This document shows, piece by piece, positions 44,212 to 51,491 of a stretch of DNA of 64,000 nt. The position numbers were made by a program, and so were the translations under genes. The notes beneath the pieces were generated by a model, which ran no database searches, was not told where the DNA came from, and worked only from the letters and a program-made list of their open reading frames with translations. The stretch comes from Paenibacillus sp. HB172176 (GTDB lineage: Bacteria; Bacillota; Bacilli; Paenibacillales; Paenibacillaceae), in assembly GCF_011947265.1 (NCBI RefSeq), contig NZ_JAATHD010000001.1, forward strand, positions 442,041-506,040, in the 5' to 3' direction. Position 1 is the stretch's first letter. Every line of letters starts with the position of its first letter.

Positions 44212-46308
44212 ATGAACTTGACTAGTATGAGAAAGGGGTATGGACTTGCGGCCGCGGGAGCGTTGCTCTTCGCTCTCTTGCTGCTGCTTCCGTCCCATGT
44301 ATGGGCGGCTGGCTCGGTTATCGACAATCGGGACGCGGGGTATTCGGAGACGGGAGCATGGACGACAAGCGGTCTAACGGGACAATACGGCTCGGATTCC
44401 CGCTATGCAAGCAGCGGCTCGGGAAGCTCGAAGGCCAGGTGGACGCCGGATCTGTCCGAGGCCGGGCAATATGATGTGTATATCTGGTATCCCGCCTATT
44501 CCAATCGAGCGACAGATGCTCCGCTTTCAATTGCGTATGATGGCGGAACCTCTTCGATGACGATGGATCAAACCGCCAACGGCTCGCAATGGAATCTGCT
44601 CGGCACCTTCGATTTCGCAGTGGGAACTGCGGGTTATGTGGAGCTGACCAACGACGCCGACGGCTACGTTGGAGCGGATGCGATAGCATTCGTCCCGGAA
44701 GGAGATTTGCCGCCGCTCTCGAAGCTCCGGACCTTGCCGGCAAGCTTCGAGCCCGGCGACATTCAATTGCAAACCTTGTTCGATGCGGATCCCTTGGGAG
44801 TGGACGCTTACCTTGCTTTCCCCACGATCGAGCGAATCAGCGATGAGTCGGTGATCGTGTCCTACAAACGCGGCGATGCCCATTATATGGAGTCGGAGGC
44901 TTCCCTGGAGACAATGATCTATAATCCTTCGACAGGCAGCGTGAGCCGAACGGTTACGGATCATTCCCCAGGTGTTATAAATCAGAATCCGGAGCTTATT
45001 CCGATGCCGAACGGGGATTTGTACAATTTCGTGGATCAGCAGGACGGGGGAACGAAGAATCGATTGGGCGTCGAGATGTTCAAATCGACCGACGACGGAG
45101 TCACCTTCAGCGACGAGGGGAAATTTCCTCAAGTCGGCGCCTACGAATACGGTTATTTCTTCGACGGCTATAACGATGGCGGCACGATGTACGTGCTGGC
45201 GATGTCTTTCCCGGAGCTGACCGGCGGCAGCCGCGCCGTTCATGTTCTCAAGACGGAGGACAGCGGCGCAACCTGGAGCTACGTAAAAAATTTGAACATG
45301 GAATTCGGCTTTGCGTTCAATGAAAGCTCACTTGAGAAATACGGCAGCGGCTATTTGATTATGACCAGAGGAGACGATCACACGACGAAATTGTTCCGAA
45401 CGGACGCGGCGTTCAACCTTGTGTCCGAATTGAATTTGTCGGCCGCGTACGAGGAGATCGATTATATCGGCCGACCGAAGCTATTCGTGAAGGATGGCGA
45501 TTATTATCTGCTATGCCGCAACATCGAAGGCTCCGTCACGCATCTGAAATTGTATAAGCTCAATCCCGATACGCTTGCCTTGGAGACGAGCGTGGAGATC
45601 GACAGCAATACGTTCTCTGCATCCGACTCGTATTACGCGGAATCGTATTTCATCGAGAAAAGCGGCGTCATGTATCTGGATATCATTACGTATCAAAAAG
45701 GAAGCTCGTCGGATAAACCGAATATCGTGCGGTACGAAATCGCCTGGAAGGATATGCTCTGGCGCTTGCAGGAGGACTTCGACGGGACGGCGGCGGGCGC
45801 TGTGCCGTCGGGCTGGACAGAGGGCACGGCCGGAGGCGATGTCGGAACGATCATGCTGACGGGCGCGCCGGACAAGAGCTTGAAGCTCGAGGATACGAGC
45901 TCATCTCAGCTGGTAGAGGTGGTCTCGGATTTCGAGGCGAAGGACGGCACGACCACCTTGGCGCTGAATGCGCTCGCCGGGCAAACGACAGGCGTATTCG
46001 GAATCAGCCTGCGGAGCGGAAGCGGGGTTAACGGCGTAACGGTCGCCTTCGACGGGAATGGGGATATCTATACGTATGACGGCGGAATCAAGACCGTCAT
46101 CTATTCCTCTTATAACGCCAATGCTTGGTACGGGCTCAAGCTTGTCGCGGATATGGCGGCCCAGACCTTCGACATCTATATCGACAATGTCAAGGTCGGC
46201 GATCAACTGGCGTTCCGTCATGCTGTGACCGAGCTGTCGAATATTCGCTTGAATAGCACGGGAGCGGGGCAAGGGATCGCTCTTATGGATGATATTGTCA
46301 TTTATTAG
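44212..46308 (+). CDS. Secreted golvesin-domain and Asp-box beta-propeller protein
   Basis: A 698-aa protein. ATG 44212 has AAGGAG 11 bases upstream; the TTG at 44203 is too close to that site. A signal peptide ends near VWAA-GS. Residues ~35-165 match the golvesin/xanthan-lyase C-terminal-type domain (VIDNRDAGYSETGAW, QYDVYIWYPAY). Residues ~180-500 look like a sialidase-fold propeller with Asp boxes STDDGVTF and TEDSGATW. The C-terminal ~180 residues resemble a laminin-G/concanavalin-like sandwich (YGLKLVADMAAQTFDIYIDN). It is probably an extracellular glycosidase or polysaccharide lyase acting on an acidic glycan; sialidase activity is only one option. It lies between the importer and a sialate-lyase-like gene. 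Confidence 0.7.
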   Translation: MNLTSMRKGYGLAAAGALLFALLLLLPSHVWAAGSVIDNRDAGYSETGAWTTSGLTGQYGSDSRYASSGSGSSKARWTPDLSEAGQYDVYIWYPAYSNRATDAPLSIAYDGGTSSMTMDQTANGSQWNLLGTFDFAVGTAGYVELTNDADGYVGADAIAFVPEGDLPPLSKLRTLPASFEPGDIQLQTLFDADPLGVDAYLAFPTIERISDESVIVSYKRGDAHYMESEASLETMIYNPSTGSVSRTVTDHSPGVINQNPELIPMPNGDLYNFVDQQDGGTKNRLGVEMFKSTDDGVTFSDEGKFPQVGAYEYGYFFDGYNDGGTMYVLAMSFPELTGGSRAVHVLKTEDSGATWSYVKNLNMEFGFAFNESSLEKYGSGYLIMTRGDDHTTKLFRTDAAFNLVSELNLSAAYEEIDYIGRPKLFVKDGDYYLLCRNIEGSVTHLKLYKLNPDTLALETSVEIDSNTFSASDSYYAESYFIEKSGVMYLDIITYQKGSSSDKPNIVRYEIAWKDMLWRLQEDFDGTAAGAVPSGWTEGTAGGDVGTIMLTGAPDKSLKLEDTSSSQLVEVVSDFEAKDGTTTLALNALAGQTTGVFGISLRSGSGVNGVTVAFDGNGDIYTYDGGIKTVIYSSYNANAWYGLKLVADMAAQTFDIYIDNVKVGDQLAFRHAVTELSNIRLNSTGAGQGIALMDDIVIY

Positions 46309-46365
46309 GTGAATCCGATGTATGAGGAAGAGCCAGCGACATCGAGGGAGAGGACAGTGAGGGAA

Positions 46366-47268
46366 ATGAACGCTAAGAAGATGGAAGGCGTCATCGTCGC
46401 GATGAACTCTTGCTATGACGATCGGGGGCGCGTCGCTCCCGAGACGGCGGCAGGACTGGCGCGATGGCTCGTAGACAAAGGTGTAAACGGACTATATGTG
46501 GGAGGCGGAACGGGCGAGGGTCTGCTGCAATCCGTGGAAGAACGCCAGGCGGTTCTGGAAGCTGTCATCGGCGAATGCGGCGGTGAGATTCCGATTATCG
46601 CCCATGTCGGAGCGATGACGACGGATGCGGGCGCGGCGCTTGCCGGGCATGCGGAGAAGGCGGGGGCGGACGCGGTCTCCGCCGTGCCGCCCTTCTACTA
46701 CGGGTACACGGAGGCGGCGGTGAGAAGCCACTGGCAAGCGATTATGGACAGCTGCGCCTTGCCCTTTATTATTTATAATGTGCCGGCCTCGACGGGTTTT
46801 GCGGTAAGTCCCGAATTTCTGTCGTCGTTATGCGCGGACAAGCGGCTGATCGGGATTAAGACAACCAGCTTCAGCACTTATGAATTAGAGCAATTCAAGG
46901 CCGTCGGCGGGGAGGCGTTCGCGGTATATAACGGACCGGATCAGCAATATCTCGCGGGCCGGGTCATGGGAGCGAGCGGCGGCATCGGCGGAACCTATGG
47001 CGCTATGCCCGAATTGTTCCTGGCCATTGAACGGGCGTATCGCAATGGGAATATTGAAGAAGCGCGTCATTGGCAGATTATTGTCAACCGCGTCATTACG
47101 GAAATTCGGGCGCTCGGGTTGTTCGGCACGGTGAAGGAGCTTGTGCGCATGAGAGGCATCGATTGCGGCGCGCCGCGACTGCCGCTCCCTCCTCTGTCTC
47201 CGGATGCCCTTCCGCGGGTGCATAAGCTGCATGAGCAAATTATGAACGAAATCGAGCGGGCAATATGA
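46366..47268 (+). CDS. DapA/NAL-family aldolase, N-acetylneuraminate lyase-like
   Basis: A 300-aa TIM-barrel lyase. The start at 46366 gives the usual family N-terminus (MEGVIVAMNSCYDDRG); the frame extends to GTG 46309 with no support. The Schiff-base Lys (K165 in IGIKTTS) and the Tyr (Y137 in IIYNVPA) fall at the same numbers as in E. coli NanA, as I recall them. LYVGGGTGEGLLQS is close to the NAL form, although the Ser of GGST is Gly here. NAL-type enzymes split 2-keto acids such as sialic acid, but relatives act on 2-keto-3-deoxy sugar acids. The stop overlaps the FAD oxidoreductase by 4 bp. It likely degrades the sugar acid released by the secreted propeller enzyme. Confidence 0.82.
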   Translation: MNAKKMEGVIVAMNSCYDDRGRVAPETAAGLARWLVDKGVNGLYVGGGTGEGLLQSVEERQAVLEAVIGECGGEIPIIAHVGAMTTDAGAALAGHAEKAGADAVSAVPPFYYGYTEAAVRSHWQAIMDSCALPFIIYNVPASTGFAVSPEFLSSLCADKRLIGIKTTSFSTYELEQFKAVGGEAFAVYNGPDQQYLAGRVMGASGGIGGTYGAMPELFLAIERAYRNGNIEEARHWQIIVNRVITEIRALGLFGTVKELVRMRGIDCGAPRLPLPPLSPDALPRVHKLHEQIMNEIERAI

Positions 47269-49526
47269 GAGAAGAGCGAATCAAGAAGGATATTACAGTC
47301 GCGGGCGGCGGATTGTCCGGCATATGCGCGGCGATTGCCGCAGCCCGACTGGGCCGCAGCGTCGCGCTTGTCCAGAACCGGCCCGTGCTTGGCGGCAATT
47401 CCAGCAGCGAGATCAGAGTATGGGTCAGCGGGGCGTCCGCGACGGGTGTGAACCGCTATGCGCGGGAGACGGGCATCATGGGCGAGTTGTATCTGGAGAA
47501 TCAATACCGAAATCCGCAAGGGAATCCCTATATATGGGATTTGATCTTGCTTGAGGCGGTGAAAGCCGAGCCGGGGATCAGCTTGTTCCTGAATACGGAA
47601 ATTATGGATATAACGGCTTTTCCACTGGAGAATGGACGAAGAAGAATAACGCTCGCATCGGGCTGGATGTCCGGGTCGGAGCGCAAGCTGAGCTTTGAAA
47701 GCGAGGTATACATCGATTGCACGGGAGATGGCTTGGCAGGCTGTTTGGCCGGAGCGGAATATCGCATCGGGCGGGAGGCCGCAAGCGAATTTAACGAAAA
47801 TCTGGCCCCGGAGATTGCCGACGACTTGACGCTGGGAAGCACGATTTTTTTCTATACCAAGGATACCGGAGAGCCGGTCACATTCGTGCGGCCCAGCTTT
47901 GCGAAGCGTATCGAGGAAACCTCCATTCCGATCAAGAGAGTCATTCGCAGCGGCGACTCCGGCTGCCATTATTGGTGGATCGAATGGGGAGGAGAATGGG
48001 ATACTGTTCACGACAATGAATCCATTCGCGATGAGCTGTGGTCGGCAATCTACGGCATCTGGGATTATATTAAGAACTCGGGTCAATTCGAGGCGGCCAA
48101 CCTTACGCTGGAATGGGTGGGCGCTGTGCCCGGCAAGCGAGAATATCGCAGATTCGTCGGAGATTATATGCTGAATCAGAACGATGTGATCGAACAAACC
48201 GATTTCCCCGACGCGATTGCGTTCGGAGGATGGTCCATTGATCTTCATCCTCCCCAGGGCATGTACGCGTCTACCGGCGGCTCCAGACATTTTCACCCGG
48301 ACGGGATCTATTCGATTCCGTTCCGAAGTCTATATTCCGTCAACGTGGATAATCTTCTGTTCGCGGGTCGCAACATAAGCGCTACGCATATCGCGTTCGG
48401 AACGACGAGGGTTATGGCGACTTGCGCGATTATGGGGGAGGCGGCCGGCACGGCTGCGGCCTTGTGCGTCGAGAAGCAAGCAAGGCCGCGTCAGCTGTAC
48501 GAGCAGCATATACGGGAGCTTCAACAAACGCTGCTGAAACAGGACGCTTCGCTGATCGGCATAGCCAATCGGGATGAGGAAGATCTGGCGGCCTCGGCCC
48601 GAGTGAGCGCATCCTCTTATTGCGCGCGCATGGAGGTGGCTGGGGAAGGCGAAGCCTTTCGCTTGTGCGTCGACGTCGCCATGTTGTTTCCTGTTAACCC
48701 GCTCGTTACGCATATCGATATACGGTTGGATGCGGATGAAGCGACTGTGCTGGAAGCCGAATTATGGAATACGGGCAGAGGAGAGAATTATGTTCCGCAT
48801 ACGATGATTTTGTCAGCCTCCGTCGAGGTCGAGCGTGGAGAAGAGCAGTGGGCGAGGCTGATTCTCCCATGGAGCCCGGACATGCCGCAGAATGCCTTCC
48901 TGATCATCAAGGCGAATGCGAAGCTGAGCTTGCGGCTGTCCTGCGAGCCGCATGCAGGCATGCTGGCCTTCGTGCGTCAAGCCTCTGGGGCTGGAGCCGG
49001 GCGGGATTTGCTGGAGGAGAAGGAGGAGACGCAAGGGGTGCTGCAATGGAGCATGAAGCCGGTAAGTCGCCGATTGTTTCATTGCAGGATATACCCGGAG
49101 ACGCAAGCCTTTGCTCCGAGGCAAATCATTAATGGATACCGAAGGCCGTTCGCCGGTCCCAATCAATGGTTATCCGGGCGGATGGAAGAGGGCAAGGCGG
49201 AATGGCTGAGGCTGGATTGGGACAGCCCGGTCAGCATTCGCGAGGTGCATGTCATTCTGAACGACGACGTGAACGAGTATTTGAATAATTTGCATTTTCT
49301 GAGAACGCCGTTCGAGATTATTCCGGAGCTGCTTAAGGATTATGAGGTTGAAATTCGGGAAGCGGATGGCAGTTGGCGGGTTGCGGCAACGATTACAAAC
49401 AACCGCAAACGAAAAAATATCATTCAGCTTGCTGAGCAAGTGGAGACAGACGCGTTGCGTTTGCAATTTGGAGCGGTTAATGGCTCTCCTTATGCAGGAG
49501 TAGTCGAGGTAAGAGTCTATCGTTAA
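47265..49526 (+). CDS. FAD-dependent oxidoreductase with C-terminal carbohydrate-binding-like domain
   Basis: A 753-aa protein. The FAD-binding motif is GGGLSG (residues 14-19), with GGNSSSEIRVWVSGA, typical of the FAD_oxidored family, and the second FAD site near VDNLLFAGRNISATH. A C-terminal region (about 620-753, ending YAGVVEVRVYR) looks like an F5/8 type C/discoidin-like domain. There is no signal peptide. Translation is coupled to the aldolase. Such proteins recur in glycan loci of Paenibacillus and Bacteroidota, but their reaction is unknown. Oxidation of a sugar or sugar acid before or after aldol cleavage is a possible role. Confidence 0.82.
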   Translation: MREERIKKDITVAGGGLSGICAAIAAARLGRSVALVQNRPVLGGNSSSEIRVWVSGASATGVNRYARETGIMGELYLENQYRNPQGNPYIWDLILLEAVKAEPGISLFLNTEIMDITAFPLENGRRRITLASGWMSGSERKLSFESEVYIDCTGDGLAGCLAGAEYRIGREAASEFNENLAPEIADDLTLGSTIFFYTKDTGEPVTFVRPSFAKRIEETSIPIKRVIRSGDSGCHYWWIEWGGEWDTVHDNESIRDELWSAIYGIWDYIKNSGQFEAANLTLEWVGAVPGKREYRRFVGDYMLNQNDVIEQTDFPDAIAFGGWSIDLHPPQGMYASTGGSRHFHPDGIYSIPFRSLYSVNVDNLLFAGRNISATHIAFGTTRVMATCAIMGEAAGTAAALCVEKQARPRQLYEQHIRELQQTLLKQDASLIGIANRDEEDLAASARVSASSYCARMEVAGEGEAFRLCVDVAMLFPVNPLVTHIDIRLDADEATVLEAELWNTGRGENYVPHTMILSASVEVERGEEQWARLILPWSPDMPQNAFLIIKANAKLSLRLSCEPHAGMLAFVRQASGAGAGRDLLEEKEETQGVLQWSMKPVSRRLFHCRIYPETQAFAPRQIINGYRRPFAGPNQWLSGRMEEGKAEWLRLDWDSPVSIREVHVILNDDVNEYLNNLHFLRTPFEIIPELLKDYEVEIREADGSWRVAATITNNRKRKNIIQLAEQVETDALRLQFGAVNGSPYAGVVEVRVYR

Positions 49527-49575
49527 GAAAAGTTGAGAAAAACGCCTGACGGCGTCCTTGGAAAACAGCCACCTG

Positions 49576-49762
49576 CTCTAACGGACATTCGGTCGCCTTA
49601 AACTGCTTTTTTCGCTGCCTATTTACTCTAACGGACATTTGGTCACCTTAGCGATCAATTCGAACGCATAGTCAACCCTATTCATCCGCTAAGCGGATCA
49701 AATGTCCGTTAAAATTCTGAGCAGGCTCATACGAGCTTCTAAAGGTCGAAAATGTCCGTTAC
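49576..49762. repeat. Four copies of a ~24-bp intergenic repeat (TAACGGACAT family)
   Basis: CTCTAACGGACATTCGGTCG (start 49576) and CTCTAACGGACATTTGGTCA (start 49626) are direct copies 50 bp apart. Inverted copies with ATGTCCGTTA lie at about 49688-49712 and 49740-49762. Two plus two inverted copies would fold into a large hairpin. They occupy the 386-bp gap between two convergent genes (49527-49912), which holds no gene. Confidence 0.75.
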
Positions 49763-49793
49763 AGTTGCAAGCGTTCATTCCTTCCATAAGAAA

Positions 49794-49825
49794 GGGGACC
49801 GATGTTTGGACAGTGGTCCCCTGCT
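49794..49825. terminator. Weak bidirectional terminator candidate
   Basis: GGGGACC (49794-49800) pairs with GGTCCCC (49815-49821) with a 14-base loop. A TTTT occurs about 8 bases later. It sits between convergent genes. Confidence 0.4.
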
Positions 49826-49912
49826 TGCGTTTTGAGCCGAACTATGCGGATTCGCAGGGGAAATCCCAGCGTATTCGCGGGAAACCCCTTGGTGGGCCCG
49901 GGCTTCCCCTCA

Positions 49913-50965
49913 CTATTCAATAAATAAGGGAATGCGCGTCTTCATTGAACTTGGAATCGTAAATGTATTTTCTTCATTGGAATTGCTCCCCGAATAACCC
50001 TCTGCTGACCCGGGCAATACGATCTCTGCCTGGTATTCGCCCGGCGGAACCAAGGCGCCGTTGTCATCCTTCTGATCCCAGATAAGAGTTGTCATAGCGG
50101 CGCCTTGCTTCCATGGGATCGCCCCGCTAAAGGAGCTTGATTTCAATGTTCGAACAGGCTGATAGACGCCCTCGATATTTTGAGTAATGGCGATTTCGAA
50201 TACAACAGGTTTTGATACGGTCACCTCTTCATCGCTCACGTTTAATAAATAGATTTCGAGTGGAAATGGCTTGCCCTTCTTCCCCCAGACATCTGTAAAA
50301 AGAGCCATTGCGAGAGGATAACCGTTAATTCCTCCTGCTCCGTTCAAGTTGCCATTTACCTGAGAATAGTTCCATTCGGTCTTGTCTACGAGCTGAATCT
50401 GAAGCTGGTAAGACGGGATGGCCTCCATATAGGGGAAGTAAGCTTCGAAGGAAGCTATATTTCCCGCAGGTGATTGGGAAACCTTCTGGCGAAGCAGCCG
50501 GATTGGCTCGGTTACGGCAGCCTGCTCGCCGTTCTGATTGAGAATGGCGATGACGATTTGTTTATTCGAAGGGATAGCCTTGTTGAATTTAATGATGCCC
50601 GTTACAGCAGACGGATCCCCTAGTTCTGCGAATTTAGTCTCGACATACCCCATACGCACGTAATCATCTTTATCTTGCAAACTCAGGTCATGCTGGTCTG
50701 CGAGATAGACATCCACGGCATTCTGATCTTGTTGGTAGTGAATCGCTCCGCCGACTTCGTCCGTGAACTGTCGCAACGGAATATAAATCCGTCCCTTGTA
50801 ATTCAAGGCTTGATCCCCGGAGGAATCGAGCGAATGCATTTCCCCGTTCACATGAAAATAAACGGTTGTCGAACTGATCAATGCTTTGATCTCATCCGAT
50901 GTTGAAGCAGCTGTTGCGACTAATACGGCCATTCCGCACAGAAATCCGAGCAGGAATTTCTTCAT
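49913..50965 (-). CDS. Secreted stalk-domain (copper amine oxidase N-like) and BsuPI-type protein
   Basis: A 350-aa protein. ATG 50965 has AAGGAG 10 bases upstream; GTG 50974 is too close. A signal peptide (MKKFLLGFLCGMAVLVATAA) is followed by a copper-amine-oxidase N-terminal-like domain (VYFHVNGE, GRIYIPLRQFTDEVGGAIHY, about 30-105), a bacterial stalk domain usual in Paenibacillus. The C-terminal third (about 225-335; WKQGAAMTTLIWDQKDDNG, VPPGEYQAEIVLPG) matches the BsuPI intracellular proteinase inhibitor fold. The domain pairing suggests an extracellular inhibitor or structural protein. It is divergent from the pectate lyase across a 526-bp gap. Confidence 0.75.
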   Translation of the reverse strand: MKKFLLGFLCGMAVLVATAASTSDEIKALISSTTVYFHVNGEMHSLDSSGDQALNYKGRIYIPLRQFTDEVGGAIHYQQDQNAVDVYLADQHDLSLQDKDDYVRMGYVETKFAELGDPSAVTGIIKFNKAIPSNKQIVIAILNQNGEQAAVTEPIRLLRQKVSQSPAGNIASFEAYFPYMEAIPSYQLQIQLVDKTEWNYSQVNGNLNGAGGINGYPLAMALFTDVWGKKGKPFPLEIYLLNVSDEEVTVSKPVVFEIAITQNIEGVYQPVRTLKSSSFSGAIPWKQGAAMTTLIWDQKDDNGALVPPGEYQAEIVLPGSAEGYSGSNSNEENTFTIPSSMKTRIPLFIE

Positions 50966-51250
50966 TGTTTTCACGCTCCTTTATCGTATCCACATACATC
51001 CAATGCATTTATCATGTAGACGTTATGGACAGGGCGGAAGTTGCGGCAGGCTGCAAAGCGGTTTTTGTCTTGCTGCCTGGCTGGAGTAAGTGGCGCTATG
51101 TCTTGCTGCTGCTGAGTTGGTAGAACTGACGTTTTTGTCTTGCCGCTGCCAAGTCGGAGCAAGTATTTCTCCCCCGGTGTCATTCCTTGGCCCAATAATC
51201 ATTAGCTCAGATACGCTGCCGGGATCTGGAAATATGAGTAAATGATTGTT
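50966..51250. other. Intergenic region with imperfect direct repeats
   Basis: No gene is seen between 50966 and 51491. GTTTTTGTCTTGCTGCC at 51061 and GTTTTTGTCTTGCCGCT at 51131 are 70 bp apart, each followed by GGAGYAAGT. ATGGACAGGGCGGAAGTT at 51025 recurs as ATGGACAGGGCGAAGTT at 51335. The repeats look like decayed duplications; no function is evident. Confidence 0.45.
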
Positions 51251-51265
51251 TCGGAAACGCTTACA
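51251..51265 (+). promoter_or_regulatory. cre site (CcpA) upstream of the pectate lyase
   Basis: TCGGAAACGCTTACA matches the CcpA consensus WTGNAANCGNTTNCA with one mismatch. It lies 227 bp upstream of the pectate lyase start, fitting catabolite repression of a secreted polysaccharide-degrading enzyme if the promoter is near here. Confidence 0.5.
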
Positions 51266-51396
51266 TTTCTGGTAAGCTGATAACGTTAGAGACCCCTCCT
51301 GGGCTTCATACCTCACGAGCAAAAGCGCGCAACGATGGACAGGGCGAAGTTTTTGAACAGGAGGTGAGAGAGGCTGCTACGTTTTTGTACTCCGAA

Positions 51397-51440
51397 ATGA
51401 AACGCATCCCCGCCGCATAAGGACGGCGTAACCGTTTCAT
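51397..51440 (+). promoter_or_regulatory. Leader hairpin before the pectate lyase
   Basis: ATGAAACG (51397-51404) pairs with CGTTTCAT (51433-51440), and CGCCG (51411-51415) with CGGCG (51424-51428). The hairpin lies about 50 bases before the GTG start and has no T-run, so it may be an operator or an mRNA-stabilising leader rather than a terminator. Confidence 0.45.
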
Positions 51441-51491
51441 CTGGACCAATGCAATGAAGTTTGCTTCAAATCGAACTCAGGAGGGATTGAA

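Noticed and set aside
42607..44298. Long antisense open frame (563 aa) over the LplA-type binding protein gene
   Set aside because: It is a mirror of the strongly biased codon use of the real gene. It has no ribosome site, no recognisable domain, and the sense gene has a lipobox and family motifs.
44212..47268. A genuine sialic acid catabolic (nan) operon
   Set aside because: Only the lyase-like enzyme fits. Kinase, epimerase, deacetylase and deaminase genes are missing here, and the propeller protein is not clearly a sialidase.
47067..48296. Antisense open frame (409 aa) across the aldolase-oxidoreductase junction
   Set aside because: It spans two translationally coupled sense genes with intact catalytic motifs; no domain can be seen in the antisense product.
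51266..51491. Riboswitch in the pectate lyase leader
   Set aside because: Only a simple hairpin is visible. No conserved aptamer core that I know and no terminator or sequestered ribosome site follow it.
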